The notes under the pieces were generated by a model that saw only the letters and a list, made by a program, of their open reading frames with translations, made no database searches and was not told the origin of the DNA. From positions 186,001 through 250,000 of the forward strand of contig NZ_AYKT01000006.1 in NCBI RefSeq assembly GCF_000496575.1: DNA of 64,000 nucleotides, read 5' to 3'. Shown piece by piece: positions 27,833 through 38,347 of this stretch; position 1 is the first letter of the stretch, and the number at the start of each line of letters is the position of its first letter. Both the position numbers and the translations under genes were made by a program. The DNA is from Geobacillus thermodenitrificans subsp. thermodenitrificans DSM 465. Its GTDB lineage: Bacteria > Bacillota > Bacilli > Bacillales > Anoxybacillaceae.

Positions 27833-29158
27833 TTAATAAACCGGTGTATTGTCTTTGTTCATGTTTTCCAAAATCGCTTTGACACGGGCGAGGAAGCGGC
27901 CGCAAACGAGACCGTCTAGGACGCGGTGGTCAAGCGACAGGCACAAGTTGACCATGTCGCGGATGGCAATCATGCCGTCTTTCACGACCGGGCGTTTGAC
28001 GATTGTTTCCACTTGCAAAATGGCAGCTTGCGGGTAGTTGATAATACCCATTGACTGCACTGAGCCAAACGCGCCAGTGTTGTTGACGGTGAACGTGCCG
28101 CCTTGCATATCTTCCGGACGAAGTTTGCCGGCGCGCGTTTTCGCTGCCAGTTCGGCGATTTCGCGGGCAATCCCCTTGATCGTTTTCTCATCGGCGTGCT
28201 TGATGACCGGAACGAACAACGCATCATCGGTCGCGACGGCAATCGAGATGTTGATGTCCTTGCGCTGGATGATTTTATCGCCGGCCCACACCGAATTCAG
28301 CTGCGGGAATTCTTTCAACGCTTGAGCGACCGCTTTGACGAAAAAGGCAAAGTACGTCAAGTTGAAGCCTTCACGCCGCTTGAATTCGTCTTTGATGGCA
28401 TCGCGATAAGCGACAAGGTTCGTCACGTCGACTTCGACCATCGTCCATGCGTGCGGCGCTTCGTGCTTGCTTCGGAGCATGTTCGCAGCGATCGCTTTGC
28501 GCACCGGGGTGACCGGAATTTCGATATCGCCCGCTCCTACTTCGATCGTTGGCGCCGCTGGCTTCGTCGACGTCGTCACCGGCGCGGTTTGTGCGGCAGC
28601 AGCCGGCTGAGATGGAGCGACGTCCGGAGCTGTCGTCTCGACCTTTGGTGCCGCCTGTTCTGCCGCTTCCGCTTTCGGAATTTGGCCGGACTCGATCAAC
28701 TTAAGCAAATCTTTGCGCGTCACTCGCCCGCCAAGACCAGTGCCTTTGACTTGTTCAAGGTCAATTCCATGTTCTTGGGCCAAACGGAGCACAGCCGGGG
28801 AGTAACGGCCGTTGTTGGCCTTGCCAGCCTGTTTAGCCGCGGGAGCTTTGTTTTCATTTTCCTTTTTCGTTCCTGCTGTCTCTTCCGTCGGCTTCGCTTC
28901 CGGAGCTGGTGCAGCGCCTTCGACTTCGATTGTGCAAATCGGGGCGCCGACCGGCAACGTTTCTCCTTCTTTGGCGATCAACTCGCGGATGACGCCGGCA
29001 AATGACGACGGAATTTCCGCGCTCACTTTATCAGTCATCACTTCGGCAACCGGATCGTATTTGTTCACTTTGTCGCCCGGGGAAACGAGCCATTTACTGA
29101 TTGTGCCTTCCGTAACACTTTCCCCGAGCTGAGGCATCGTCAATTGTTCGATGGCCAC
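27833..29158 (-). CDS. bkdB: Branched-chain 2-oxoacid dehydrogenase E2 (dihydrolipoyl acyltransferase)
   Basis: A 441-residue E2 core enzyme. The lipoyl domain (residues 1-78) has the lipoylated Lys in EVMTDKVSAEIPS. An Ala/Pro/Glu-rich linker follows, then the peripheral-subunit binding domain RYSPAVLRLAQEHGIDL near residue 118, a second flexible linker, and the catalytic acyltransferase domain with SLDHRVLDG near 413. It transfers branched acyl groups to CoA. Last gene of the operon. An unusual gap of about 200 bases separates it from bkdAB, and it has its own strong AGGAGGG site. Branched-chain rather than pyruvate specificity follows from the operon. Confidence 0.95.
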   Translation of the reverse strand: MAIEQLTMPQLGESVTEGTISKWLVSPGDKVNKYDPVAEVMTDKVSAEIPSSFAGVIRELIAKEGETLPVGAPICTIEVEGAAPAPEAKPTEETAGTKKENENKAPAAKQAGKANNGRYSPAVLRLAQEHGIDLEQVKGTGLGGRVTRKDLLKLIESGQIPKAEAAEQAAPKVETTAPDVAPSQPAAAAQTAPVTTSTKPAAPTIEVGAGDIEIPVTPVRKAIAANMLRSKHEAPHAWTMVEVDVTNLVAYRDAIKDEFKRREGFNLTYFAFFVKAVAQALKEFPQLNSVWAGDKIIQRKDINISIAVATDDALFVPVIKHADEKTIKGIAREIAELAAKTRAGKLRPEDMQGGTFTVNNTGAFGSVQSMGIINYPQAAILQVETIVKRPVVKDGMIAIRDMVNLCLSLDHRVLDGLVCGRFLARVKAILENMNKDNTPVY

Positions 29159-29355
29159 ATCGATACCCTCCTATCTCTGTTGCAATGTCTTTGCCGTGAC
29201 ATCCCCCGCCACATCCGCTTTGGGCAGGGGGGAACCTCTTCACAGGATGGGATTCCTCCATGGATTTCCTTCTGTTCCACAATGTCAGGCGGCACCGAAC
29301 CAACATTCCCCACTTTGCGATTTCTTCGAAGCGGGAGACGTCTTTGATTCACGCA

Positions 29356-30339
29356 TTAAAATGCCGCTAATTCGCGCATCGCTTTTTCCACTTTTTCCGG
29401 GTTGACCATAAAGAATTTTTCCATCGTCGGCGCATACGGCATCGCCGGAACATCTGGACCGGCAAGGCGCATAATCGGCGCATCGAGATCAAACAAGCAA
29501 TGTTCAGCGATGATGGCGGCGACTTCACTCATGACGCTGCCTTCTTTATTGTCTTCCGTAATGAGCAGCACTTTCCCGGTTTTACTTGCTGCTTCGATAA
29601 TCGCTTCTTTATCTAACGGGTAAACGGTGCGCAAATCCAACAGATGGACCGAAATGCCGTCTTGGGCGACGCGTTCAGCTGCCTGCAAGGCGAAGTGAAC
29701 ACAAAGCCCATATGTGATCACCGTGATGTCATCGCCTTCGCGTTTGACATCGGCTTTGCCGATCGGCAATACATAGTCGTCTTCCGGCACTTCCCCTTTA
29801 ATGAGACGATAAGCGCGCTTATGCTCAAAAAAGATCACTGGATCTTCATCGCGAATTGCTGCTTTCAGCAACCCTTTCACATCGTATGGCGTCGACGGCA
29901 TGACGATTTTCAGCCCTGGCTGGTTGGCGAACACAGCTTCTACCGACTGTGAATGGTACAAAGCGCCATGTACCCCACCGCCGTACGGGGCACGGATGAC
30001 AATCGGGCAGTTCCAGTCATTGTTGGAACGATAACGGATGCGCGCCGCTTCAGAAATAATTTGGTTAACTGCAGGCATGATGAAATCCGCAAACTGAATT
30101 TCGGCAATCGGGCGCAAGCCATACATCGCCGCACCGATGCCGACACCGACAATCGCCGATTCGGCAAGCGGCGTGTCGATGACGCGCTCTTCGCCAAATT
30201 GCTCATACAATCCTTGCGTCGCTTTAAACACCCCGCCTTTTCGCCCGACGTCTTCCCCTAATACAAACACGCGCGAATCGCGTTCCATCTCTTCGCGAAT
30301 AGCCATCGTGACCGCATCAATATATGAAATAACAGGCAT
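29356..30339 (-). CDS. bkdAB: Branched-chain 2-oxoacid dehydrogenase E1 beta subunit
   Basis: A 327-residue transketolase-like E1 beta subunit: MPVISYIDAVTMAIREEM at the start, VFVLGEDVGRKGGVFKAT near residue 24, DTPLAESAIVGVGIG near 55, and RAPYGGGVHGALYHSQS near 115. With BkdAA it forms the thiamine-diphosphate E1 that decarboxylates 2-oxoisovalerate, 2-oxoisocaproate and 2-oxo-3-methylvalerate. It lies 14 bases after bkdAA with its own AAGGGGG site. Confidence 0.95.
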   Translation of the reverse strand: MPVISYIDAVTMAIREEMERDSRVFVLGEDVGRKGGVFKATQGLYEQFGEERVIDTPLAESAIVGVGIGAAMYGLRPIAEIQFADFIMPAVNQIISEAARIRYRSNNDWNCPIVIRAPYGGGVHGALYHSQSVEAVFANQPGLKIVMPSTPYDVKGLLKAAIRDEDPVIFFEHKRAYRLIKGEVPEDDYVLPIGKADVKREGDDITVITYGLCVHFALQAAERVAQDGISVHLLDLRTVYPLDKEAIIEAASKTGKVLLITEDNKEGSVMSEVAAIIAEHCLFDLDAPIMRLAGPDVPAMPYAPTMEKFFMVNPEKVEKAMRELAAF

Positions 30340-30353
30340 CGTCTAATTCCCCC

Positions 30354-31349
30354 TTACTCCTCGGCATACACGTAGCGAAGCGCATGTTCCGGCTCGGCGT
30401 ACGGTGCTTTTTCCGCATAGTCAGTCGCTTCGTTCACTTGTTTCATGACACGTGCTTGAATGTCTTCATCAAGCGCATCAGTTAAGACACCGACTTCTTT
30501 TAAGTAATTGGCAAACGAGACGATCGGATCTTTGGCGCGTGCTTCAGCCAATTCTTCCTCAGTCCGGTAGACGCGGTGATCGTCATCGGACGAGTGCGAC
30601 GTCAATCGGTATGTCACCGCCTCAATGAGCGTCGGCCCTTCACCGCGGCGAGCGCGGTCAGCCGCTTCCTTGACGACGCGGTACACTTCAAGCGGGTCCG
30701 TGCCATCGACCGTATAGCCCGGCATGCCATAGCCAATGGCGCGGTCGGATACTTTTTCGCACGCCAATTGTTTCGAAATCGGCACGGAAATGGCGTACTT
30801 GTTGTTTTCGCACATAAAGATGACAGGGAGTTTATGAACGCCGGCAAAGTTTGCTCCTTCATGGAAGTCGCCTTGGTTCGACGATCCTTCCCCGAACGTG
30901 ACGAAGGCGACAAAATCTTTCTTTTCCATTTTCGCCGCCAAAGCAAAACCAACTGCATGTGGCACTTGTGTCGTCACAGGCGAGGAACCGGTGACGATTC
31001 GGTTTTTCTTTTGTCCGAAATGGCCCGGCATTTGTCGGCCACCGGAGTTCGGGTCTTCCGCTTTAGCAAACGCGGCAAGCATCAATTCCGTCGGCGTCAT
31101 ACCGAACGTCAAGACAACGCCCATATCGCGATAATATGGCAAGATGTAGTCTTTCGTCCGGTCAAGAGCAAACGCCGCGCCGACTTGCGCTGCTTCTTGC
31201 CCTTGGCACGAGATGACAAACGGAATTTTCCCAGCGCGGTTTAACAGCCACATCCGCTCATCGAGCTTGCGGGCGAGAAGCATCGTTTCGTACATTTGCA
31301 ACACAGTGTCATCGCTTAATCCGAGCGCTTGGTGACGGTTTTGCGCCAT
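30354..31349 (-). CDS. bkdAA: Branched-chain 2-oxoacid dehydrogenase E1 alpha subunit
   Basis: A 331-residue E1 alpha subunit. Thiamine-diphosphate binding motif: GEGSSNQGDFHEGANFAGV near residue 153 followed by CENNKYAISVP. Phosphorylation-loop type segment YRLTSHSSDDDHRVYRT lies near 248. It carries out the decarboxylation step with BkdAB. Start ATG has AAGGGAGGTTG upstream. The 85-base gap to lpdV contains a small hairpin GCAGCT/AGCTGC at 31380-31401. Confidence 0.95.
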   Translation of the reverse strand: MAQNRHQALGLSDDTVLQMYETMLLARKLDERMWLLNRAGKIPFVISCQGQEAAQVGAAFALDRTKDYILPYYRDMGVVLTFGMTPTELMLAAFAKAEDPNSGGRQMPGHFGQKKNRIVTGSSPVTTQVPHAVGFALAAKMEKKDFVAFVTFGEGSSNQGDFHEGANFAGVHKLPVIFMCENNKYAISVPISKQLACEKVSDRAIGYGMPGYTVDGTDPLEVYRVVKEAADRARRGEGPTLIEAVTYRLTSHSSDDDHRVYRTEEELAEARAKDPIVSFANYLKEVGVLTDALDEDIQARVMKQVNEATDYAEKAPYAEPEHALRYVYAEE

Positions 31350-31434
31350 CGGAACAACCTCCCTTAATTAAAAATCCATTGCAGCTCATTATGTAAGCTG
31401 CCTGTTGCCAATCTTTCGTCCTCATGCGGCAAAA

Positions 31435-32856
31435 TTAAAAGTGAATGGCTCGGCCATCGACGGCAAGCGCAGCTTCTGCCAATGCTTCGGAGAGTGTCGG
31501 GTGCGGATGGATCGCATGCGCCACTTCCCACGGAGCAGCATCAAGCACACGGGCGAGTCCCGCTTCGGAAATCAAGTCGGTCACATGTGGCCCAACCATA
31601 TGAACGCCAAGCAAGTCGTCCGTATTCCGGTCGGCGATGAATTTGACGAATCCCTCTGCTTCCCCGAACACAAGCGCCTTGCCAATCGCTTTAAACGGAA
31701 ACTTGCCGACTTTGACGTCATAGCCTTTCGCTTTCGCTTCTTGTTCCGTCAAACCAACTGCCGCGGCTTCCGGCCGAGTGTAAATGCAGCGTGGCACCAT
31801 CGCGTAATCGATCGGCGCCGGATTGTGCCCTGCCAAATGTTCGATAGCAACGATGCCTTCATGAGCGGCGACATGGGCGAGCTGCAAGCCACCGATAACA
31901 TCGCCAATCGCGTAAATATGCGCCTCTTTCGTTTGACCAAACTCATTCGTTTGAATATAGCCATTTTCAATGACGATGTCGGTGTTTTCGAGACCGATTC
32001 CTTCAATGTTTGCTTGCCGTCCGACGGAAACAAGCATCTTGTCGGCCGTGAATGTTTTCCGTTCGCCGTTATGTTCCGCCTGGATGGTCACGCCGTTTCC
32101 TTTTTCCAATGTTTCCGGCAGCACTTTCGCCCCGGTGACAATCGTAACGCCACGGCGGCGGAGCAGTTTTTCCATTTCTTTTGACACATCTTCATCTTCC
32201 GTCGGCAAAATGCGGTCTGCATACTCTAACACCGTGACGTCAACCCCAAAGTCATTCAACATCGACGCCCATTCCATGCCGATCACCCCGCCGCCAACGA
32301 TTAAAATGGACGACGGGAGCGTCTCCATTTGCAGCGCCTCGTCGGACGTTATGACAAGTTCGCCGTCCACCTCCAACCCCGGCAGCGTGCGCGGCCGCGA
32401 GCCGGTGGCGATAACGACGAATTTCGGGACGAGCATTTCGTTTTCGCTGCCGTCGTTCATTTCCACCGACACCGTTCCCGGCAGCGGCGAAAAGATCGAT
32501 GGACCTAGCAGACGGCCCGTCCCAGCATACACATCGATCTTTCCTTTTTTCATTAAGTGCTGAACGCCTTTATGGAGTTGGTCAACAATGGCCGCTTTGC
32601 GCGCCTGCACTTTGGCAAAATCGAGGCGCACATCACCAGCGATGACGCCGAACGTCTCACCTTGTTTCGTTTGTGCGTACACTTCGGCGCTTCGGAGCAG
32701 CGCTTTCGATGGAATGCAACCGGCGTGCAGACACGTGCCACCGAGCTTTCCTTTTTCGACGACTGCCGTTTTCAAGCCGAGCTGCGATGCGCGAATGGCC
32801 GCCACATAGCCGCCCGTGCCTCCGCCGAGAATGACAACATCGTATTCTTTTGCCAT
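31435..32856 (-). CDS. lpdV: Dihydrolipoyl dehydrogenase (E3) of the branched-chain complex
   Basis: A 473-residue flavoprotein disulfide reductase. FAD motif GGGTGGYVAA near residue 11; redox-active disulfide in GGTCLHAGCIPSK near 38; NAD motif GGGVIGMEWAS near 180; C-terminal catalytic His-Glu in HAIHPHPTLSEAL near 445. It reoxidises the lipoyl arms of BkdB using NAD. Start ATG 32856 has AGAAAGGGGAAGG. Located between buk and bkdAA as in B. subtilis. Confidence 0.95.
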   Translation of the reverse strand: MAKEYDVVILGGGTGGYVAAIRASQLGLKTAVVEKGKLGGTCLHAGCIPSKALLRSAEVYAQTKQGETFGVIAGDVRLDFAKVQARKAAIVDQLHKGVQHLMKKGKIDVYAGTGRLLGPSIFSPLPGTVSVEMNDGSENEMLVPKFVVIATGSRPRTLPGLEVDGELVITSDEALQMETLPSSILIVGGGVIGMEWASMLNDFGVDVTVLEYADRILPTEDEDVSKEMEKLLRRRGVTIVTGAKVLPETLEKGNGVTIQAEHNGERKTFTADKMLVSVGRQANIEGIGLENTDIVIENGYIQTNEFGQTKEAHIYAIGDVIGGLQLAHVAAHEGIVAIEHLAGHNPAPIDYAMVPRCIYTRPEAAAVGLTEQEAKAKGYDVKVGKFPFKAIGKALVFGEAEGFVKFIADRNTDDLLGVHMVGPHVTDLISEAGLARVLDAAPWEVAHAIHPHPTLSEALAEAALAVDGRAIHF

Positions 32857-32886
32857 CTTGCCTTCCCCTTTCTGTCCGTTGCCGCA

Positions 32887-33999
32887 TCAACGCCGGGCTA
32901 AAACCGGCGAAGCCGCTTCACCTAGATACGTTTTTTCCTCCTCCTCGCCACACAAGACGCGTAATGCGCCTTCAGCGAGCGCCTGCAGTTCATTTTCACC
33001 CGGGTGGACGATAACATCAGCGATCCATTGGACACGGCGGGTAATTTGTTCGACGAACGATTTGCCGTATGCTAGTCCACCGGTCAAAACAATGGCGTCA
33101 ACTTTGCCAGCTAGCACCGCGCTTGCCGCGCCGATTTCTTTTGCCACTTGGTACGCCATCGCCTCATACACCAGTTTCGCCTGCTCGTCCCCGGCTTCAA
33201 TCATTTTTTCGACTTTCACCGCATCGTTCGTGCCAAGATGGCCGACAAGACCGCCGCGGCCGACAAGCATGCTCATGATCTCATCGCGGTAATATTCACC
33301 TGAAAAACATAGAGCGACCAAATCACCAGCCGGCACCGTTCCAGCGCGTTCCGGACTGAACGGCCCTTCCCCGTCGAGACCGTTATTGACGTCGACAACC
33401 CGTCCCTGCTTATGAGCGCCTACCGTAATGCCGCCGCCCATATGGGCGACGATCAAGTTCAACTCATCATACCGCTTGCCAAGCTGCCGGGCAACACGGC
33501 GCGCGACGGCCTTTTGGTTTAAAGCATGGAAAATGCTGCGCCGCTCAATGAGTGGAAAGCCGCTGACCCGGGCGATCGGCTCAAGCTCATCGACGACAAC
33601 CGGGTCAACGATAAACGCCGGAATGTTTAACGCCGAGGCAATCTCATGCGCCAAAATGCCGCCGAGGTTGGACGCATGCTGTCCGGAGTAACCGCGGCGC
33701 AAATCTTCAAGCATGGCCTCATTGACACGGTACGTTCCGCCTTCAATCGGACGGAGAAGCCCTCCACGGCCGCAGACGGCGCTTAATTTCGATAAGTTGA
33801 TCCCTTCTTCATCTAAAGCGGCTAAAATCGTTTGCTTACGAAACTCATACTGATCGATGATGGTCTTATATTGCCGAAGCGTCTCCGCATCGTGGCGGAT
33901 CGTTTTTTCCAATAGCGGCCGTTCATTTTCAAATACCCCTATTTTCGTTGAGGTCGAACCTGGATTGATTGTTAAAATACGGAACTTCTGCTCTTGCAT
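32887..33999 (-). CDS. buk: Butyrate kinase
   Basis: A 370-residue acetokinase-family enzyme. Phosphate-binding start [19 protein letters not shown] near residue 9; conserved [12 protein letters not shown] near 197 and [15 protein letters not shown] near 310. With Ptb it turns branched acyl-CoA into the free acid and ATP, or runs in reverse to activate branched short-chain acids as primers for iso/anteiso fatty acids. It lies about 56 bases after bcd with a GC-rich hairpin (34026-34056) between. Confidence 0.95.
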   Translation of the reverse strand: MQEQKFRILTINPGSTSTKIGVFENERPLLEKTIRHDAETLRQYKTIIDQYEFRKQTILAALDEEGINLSKLSAVCGRGGLLRPIEGGTYRVNEAMLEDLRRGYSGQHASNLGGILAHEIASALNIPAFIVDPVVVDELEPIARVSGFPLIERRSIFHALNQKAVARRVARQLGKRYDELNLIVAHMGGGITVGAHKQGRVVDVNNGLDGEGPFSPERAGTVPAGDLVALCFSGEYYRDEIMSMLVGRGGLVGHLGTNDAVKVEKMIEAGDEQAKLVYEAMAYQVAKEIGAASAVLAGKVDAIVLTGGLAYGKSFVEQITRRVQWIADVIVHPGENELQALAEGALRVLCGEEEEKTYLGEAASPVLARR

Positions 34000-34055
34000 C
34001 GTTGTTTGTCCCTCCGTTTGCCGCCAGCGGGGCGGGGAACCGCCCCTTGCCGCTG

Positions 34056-35156
34056 TTAACGGCTGCGGCGGCTTAAAATATGATGGCCGTTTTGTAAAAA
34101 TTGGCTGCGCGACTTGCGCATCGTTTCGATCCGTTCTTCAGCCATCCGATCGGCCGCAACATAAGTCGGAATGTTATCACGCTTAGCGATCGCAAACACT
34201 TTTTCAATGTTATCGTAAATTTGTTCCACTTTTTTCATCGCCCGTTCGCGATTGTAGCCGTAAAGCTCATCAGCGACATTAATGACGCCGCCGGCGTTGA
34301 TCACATAGTCCGGAGCATAAACGATGCCCATTTCATGGATGATATCACCATGCCGCGCCTCGCGCAGTTGGTTGTTCGCCGATCCAGCAATCACTTTCGC
34401 TTTCAGTTGCGGAATCGTTTGATCATTGATGATACCGCCAAGTGCGCACGGAGCAAAAATGTCGCACTCCACACCATAAATGTCATTCGGGTCGACCGCT
34501 TTCGCACCAAATTCCTCAACGGCACGGGCCACCGCTTCTTTGTTAATGTCGGTAACGATAAGTTGAGCGCCTTCTTCATGCAAATGACGGCACAAGTGGT
34601 AGGCGACATTGCCAACCCCTTGGACGGCAACAACTTTTCCTTCGAGCGAATCACTGCCGAACGCTTCTTTTACCGCCGCCTTCATTCCACGATAAACACC
34701 GTAAGCCGTCATTGGCGATGGGTTGCCAGATGAACCGAACTCCGGTGAAATGCCAGTGACGTAATCTGTCTCTTGATAGATGATATCCATATCGGCAACC
34801 GTCGTACCGACGTCTTCAGCCGTGATATAGCGACCATTCAATCCTTGAATGAAACGGCCGAATGCACGGAACATCGCTTCATTTTTATCTTTACGTGGAT
34901 CGCCGATGATGACCGTTTTGCCGCCGCCTAAGTTAAGACCGGCTGCCGCGTTTTTGTACGTCATGCCGCGGGCGAGGCGCAATGCATCTTCGAGCGCTTC
35001 CTCTTCCGAATTGTACATCCACATGCGCGTACCACCCAATGCCGGGCCAAGTGTCGTATCGTGAATAGCAATGATCGCTTTCAACCCCGATTCTTTATCT
35101 TGACAAAACAGCACTTGTTCGTAATCATACGTTTCCATATATTTAAACAATTCCAT
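34056..35156 (-). CDS. bcd: Leucine dehydrogenase
   Basis: A 366-residue Glu/Leu/Phe/Val dehydrogenase that reversibly deaminates leucine, isoleucine and valine to the 2-oxoacids used by the Bkd complex. The substrate-side [15 protein letters not shown] carries the catalytic Lys near residue 80; the Rossmann motif is [12 protein letters not shown] near 180. Start ATG 35156 ([18 protein letters not shown]) is the family start; further upstream codons overlap ptb. The start is preceded by GGAGGCCATCAAAG. Confidence 0.96.
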   Translation of the reverse strand: MELFKYMETYDYEQVLFCQDKESGLKAIIAIHDTTLGPALGGTRMWMYNSEEEALEDALRLARGMTYKNAAAGLNLGGGKTVIIGDPRKDKNEAMFRAFGRFIQGLNGRYITAEDVGTTVADMDIIYQETDYVTGISPEFGSSGNPSPMTAYGVYRGMKAAVKEAFGSDSLEGKVVAVQGVGNVAYHLCRHLHEEGAQLIVTDINKEAVARAVEEFGAKAVDPNDIYGVECDIFAPCALGGIINDQTIPQLKAKVIAGSANNQLREARHGDIIHEMGIVYAPDYVINAGGVINVADELYGYNRERAMKKVEQIYDNIEKVFAIAKRDNIPTYVAADRMAEERIETMRKSRSQFLQNGHHILSRRSR

Positions 35157-35175
35157 CTTTGATGGCCTCCTCCAT

Positions 35176-36075
35176 TCATTTTGTTGCCGAACAGATCGCA
35201 AGAGCGAGCGAATATAATTTGCTTTCCGCCGAGTCGGCACGCGACGTCAAAACGATTGGCGCCTTCGCTCCAGCGATGACCGCTCCAACCTGTGCGTTTG
35301 CAAAATAGATCAGCGACTTATACAACATATTGCCGGATTCAATGTCAGGAACAAGCAAAATGTCAGCCTGTCCAGCCACATCGCTCTCAATCCGCTTATG
35401 CTTCGCTGCCGTCATGGACACAGCGTTGTCTAATGCAAGCGGTCCATCAATCAAGCAATCGCTGATTTGTCCTCGCTTTTGCATCATAGCAAGCGCAGCG
35501 GCATCAAGCGTTGCCGGCATGGCCGGATTGACTGTTTCCACCGCCGCCAAGGCCGCCACTTTCGGCTTCTCAATGCCGATCGACCGTGCCACGCTGACAG
35601 CGTTATTCACAATTTGCACTTTTTGCTCCAAATCGGGCGCGATGTTCATGGCCGCATCCGTCACGATGATGGGCCGATCCGCCGCCGGTACGTCAAAGAC
35701 AGCAACATGAGAAAGAACTCTCCCAGTGCGTAGCCCGTACTCTTTATTGAGCACCGCCTTCAGGAGCGTCGCTGTCGGCACGTGCCCTTTCATCAATGCG
35801 TCGGCCTCGTTCAAATGAACGGCGCGCACGGCAAGCTCCGCCGCTTGACCGATTGAATTCGCGTGGACAATCTCGACATCGGAAGAGCGCGTGCATCCCT
35901 TTTCTTTCAGCAAGCGGCCGATCCGCTCACGGTCACCGTACAACACGAACCGACCGAGGCGATGTTCAAGCGCCATCGCCACCGCTTCGATGACTTCTTC
36001 ATCTTCCGCCGCTGCCACCGCCACCGTCTGGCCTTGGCATTGGCTTGCCTCTTCGATTAATGATCTCAACTTCAT
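35176..36075 (-). CDS. ptb: Phosphate butyryltransferase
   Basis: A 299-residue phosphotransacylase-family enzyme converting branched or straight short acyl-CoA to acyl phosphate. Family landmarks: [19 protein letters not shown]-like segment near residue 95, [15 protein letters not shown] near 147, and [19 protein letters not shown] near 225. Start ATG 36075 is chosen: it lies about 35 bases after the predicted sigma-54 transcription start, whereas the earlier in-frame ATG at 36111 falls at or before that start. First gene of the ptb-bcd-buk-lpdV-bkd operon. Confidence 0.95.
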   Translation of the reverse strand: MKLRSLIEEASQCQGQTVAVAAAEDEEVIEAVAMALEHRLGRFVLYGDRERIGRLLKEKGCTRSSDVEIVHANSIGQAAELAVRAVHLNEADALMKGHVPTATLLKAVLNKEYGLRTGRVLSHVAVFDVPAADRPIIVTDAAMNIAPDLEQKVQIVNNAVSVARSIGIEKPKVAALAAVETVNPAMPATLDAAALAMMQKRGQISDCLIDGPLALDNAVSMTAAKHKRIESDVAGQADILLVPDIESGNMLYKSLIYFANAQVGAVIAGAKAPIVLTSRADSAESKLYSLALAICSATK

Positions 36076-36120
36076 CGTCTGCACCAACCTTTTCTGCAAA
36101 TCGTGCGGCACTTTTTTATA

Positions 36121-36136
36121 TGCAAAAACCGTGCCA
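36121..36136 (-). promoter_or_regulatory. Sigma-54 (SigL) promoter of the bkd operon
   Basis: On the minus strand TGGCACGGTTTTTGCA: an exact match to the -24 element TGGCAC and the -12 element TTGCA with correct spacing. It lies 46 bases before the ptb start and directly after the sigma-54 activator gene bkdR. Confidence 0.93.
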
Positions 36137-36148
36137 ATTACAAAAGTG

Positions 36149-36162
36149 TGAAAGCGCTTAAA
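36149..36162. promoter_or_regulatory. cre-like site (CcpA) upstream of the bkd promoter
   Basis: TGAAAGCGCTTAAA matches the catabolite-responsive element consensus with one mismatch and has the palindromic core AAGCGCTT. Lying just upstream of the sigma-54 promoter, it could let CcpA block looping by BkdR. Inference only. Confidence 0.5.
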
Positions 36163-36170
36163 AATAACAA

Positions 36171-36194
36171 TTGCATGAGAATGAAATTATGCAA
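36171..36194. promoter_or_regulatory. Inverted repeat, candidate BkdR upstream activating sequence
   Basis: TTGCAT and ATGCAA, separated by 12 bases, lie 35-58 bases upstream of the -24 element, between bkdR and the promoter. It is the most symmetric sequence in the short bkdR-ptb gap. The distance is short for an activator site, so others inside the end of bkdR may contribute. Confidence 0.4.
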
Positions 36195-36214
36195 CTTTTT
36201 TCATTGTATGAAAA

Positions 36215-38278
36215 TTACTGCATGCTTTTTTTGTCAAGTCCGTATTTTTCTAATTTATAGTACAAGTTGCGCACTGAAATGCCGAGTGCCCGGGCAGTCG
36301 CTGTTTTATTGCCATGATAACGTCGGAGCGCCCGCTCTAACAAACGCGCCTCGTACTCACCGACCATCTCATCAAGCGGCCGAAGCGGTTCTTCCGCTTC
36401 GACGCGGGACACTGTCGTCGGCGATGGTGTGGCAAGGGGCGGCAAATGCTCAACATCGATCATCACCTCGTGAAACTTCATGAAAATCATCGCCCGTCCG
36501 AGCACATTTTCAAGTTCGCGGACGTTCCCTGGCCAATCATAGGCCAAAAGCCGTGCCATCGCTTCGTTCGTCACCCCTTCGACGTTGCGGCCGTAATCTT
36601 GGTTCAGCTTTTGGATCAAGTGTCGGCAAAGAGCCGGAATGTCTTCTTTGCGGGCACGCAGCGGCGGGATATAAATGGGCATCCGATTGAGCCGGTAATA
36701 TAAGTCTTCGCGAAATGTGCCGTCGGCAATCGCTTTTTCTAAATTGACATTCGTCGCGGCAATGACGCGAACATTGATCGGAATCGGCTTCGTTCCGCCA
36801 ACGCGAACAATTTCTCTCTCTTGCAAGACGCGAAGCAGCTTCGCTTGCGTGCTCGCTGACAATTCACCAATTTCATCGAGAAAAATACTTCCGTTGTTTG
36901 CTTCTTCAAACAACCCGCGCTTTCCGCCGCGCCTCGCGCCGGAAAACGCCCCTTCTTCATAGCCAAATAGTTCGCTCTCTAATAATGTTTCCGGAATGGC
37001 TGCACAATTGACACGGATAAACTTGTTATACTTCCGATCGCTGGCATTATGAATGGCATGGGCAAACAGCTCTTTACCTGTCCCCGATTCGCCGCGCAGC
37101 AAAATCGTCACAGGCGTTTTCGCTGCCAGTTTCGCCTGCTCAATCGCCACTTTCATCTCGTCGGCTTCACCGATAATATCAGCAAACGAATATTTCGCCT
37201 CGAGCGTGCGAATAATTTGCCGCGCCCGGTTCAGTTCAGCCGTTAGCCGCTGGATTTCCGACACGTCATGAATGACGCCGACACTCCCTTTTAATACGCC
37301 ATCAACAATGATCGGGGCAACATTGACGACAACGTCGCGGTTTTTAGGGCCGACTTTCATGCGCACTCCGCGCACTGGCCGGCGCGTTTTCAACACTTGC
37401 ATATGCATGCTTTCTCCTTCGGCGATGTCGGCGGTCGCCGGCTTTCCGATCACTTCCTCTTTCGTCAAGCCGGTGAGACGAGTATACGCTGGGTTGATCA
37501 AAATGCCATTCCCGTTTTCATCAACGACTGAGATCGCTTCTTCCGACGAATGAATAATCGCTTCAAGCATCATGCGCATTTCTTTTAAGTCCGTGATTTC
37601 TTCGGCTAAAGCGACCAGTTCAGTAATATCTTTGAATACGGCAAGCGCTCCAAACAACTTCCCGCTCTCGTCGATAATCGGGATGCGGGTGGTAATCAAT
37701 TTTTTTCCATTAGCCAACTCCACTTCTTGGTGAAACTCCGTCTGCCTCGTTTTCAGCACACGCGGTAAACCGCTTGATGGCAAGACCGATAAAATGTGCT
37801 CGCCAATGACTTTGTCTTTATCCACCTCAAGCAGCTCAGCAGCGCTTTCATTCATATCGGTAATGTAAGCATATTCATCAACGACTATCATGCCATCGTG
37901 GGACGAGTGAAAAATGAGTGCACGCCGAGTCGCCTCGCTTTTCAGTTCAGCAATCAGTGCTTCCTTTTCTTCGACGAGCTCGGCCATCATTCTCGCAACC
38001 GCACTTGGAACGATGTTCGCCCCTTTGGGCGCCAACTGGCGGATCTCTTCAAGGACGTCCGCCCTGCCGGTTGTTTCAATAATCAAGTCAAGTGGTTTAT
38101 CCATCCACGGACGCCAGTCATTGGAAGCAACGATGCCCCACTTCCGCGCCAGCTGCAGCCCTGGGGCATTGTCATCGACATCAATCACCGCCATGACGGC
38201 AAATCCCGAGGCTTCATGAAGCAGTTTCAGCAATGACGTCCCCCGCGCATCGGCACCAATAATGATCACTTTTTTCAT
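36215..38278 (-). CDS. bkdR: Sigma-54-dependent transcriptional activator BkdR
   Basis: A 687-residue enhancer-binding protein. A Rossmann-like N-terminal part (residues 1-100, [14 protein letters not shown]) is followed by two PAS sensor domains (about 118-225 and 240-345), the AAA+ domain with Walker [13 protein letters not shown] and Walker [11 protein letters not shown], and a Fis-type helix-turn-helix ending [21 protein letters not shown]. The sigma-54 contact loop reads GAFSGA (residues 443-448) rather than the usual GAFTGA. It activates the adjacent ptb-bkd operon in response to branched-chain amino acids in B. subtilis. Start taken at ATG 38278, one codon after GTG. Confidence 0.94.
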   Translation of the reverse strand: MKKVIIIGADARGTSLLKLLHEASGFAVMAVIDVDDNAPGLQLARKWGIVASNDWRPWMDKPLDLIIETTGRADVLEEIRQLAPKGANIVPSAVARMMAELVEEKEALIAELKSEATRRALIFHSSHDGMIVVDEYAYITDMNESAAELLEVDKDKVIGEHILSVLPSSGLPRVLKTRQTEFHQEVELANGKKLITTRIPIIDESGKLFGALAVFKDITELVALAEEITDLKEMRMMLEAIIHSSEEAISVVDENGNGILINPAYTRLTGLTKEEVIGKPATADIAEGESMHMQVLKTRRPVRGVRMKVGPKNRDVVVNVAPIIVDGVLKGSVGVIHDVSEIQRLTAELNRARQIIRTLEAKYSFADIIGEADEMKVAIEQAKLAAKTPVTILLRGESGTGKELFAHAIHNASDRKYNKFIRVNCAAIPETLLESELFGYEEGAFSGARRGGKRGLFEEANNGSIFLDEIGELSASTQAKLLRVLQEREIVRVGGTKPIPINVRVIAATNVNLEKAIADGTFREDLYYRLNRMPIYIPPLRARKEDIPALCRHLIQKLNQDYGRNVEGVTNEAMARLLAYDWPGNVRELENVLGRAMIFMKFHEVMIDVEHLPPLATPSPTTVSRVEAEEPLRPLDEMVGEYEARLLERALRRYHGNKTATARALGISVRNLYYKLEKYGLDKKSMQ

Positions 38279-38347
38279 CACGGTTCACCACTCTTTATTT
38301 CATGCCAAATTTTGCAGGCATTTTTATCATACTTGTTTTTTCTTTCC

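Noticed and set aside
28103-29005. Long plus-strand open frame opposite bkdB
   Set aside because: Arg-rich shadow frame of a GC-rich gene; no ribosome site and no homology signal.
29140-29352. Open frame filling the bkdAB-bkdB gap
   Set aside because: Low-complexity Arg/Pro-rich translation that runs into bkdB in another frame; no start site. Treated as non-coding.
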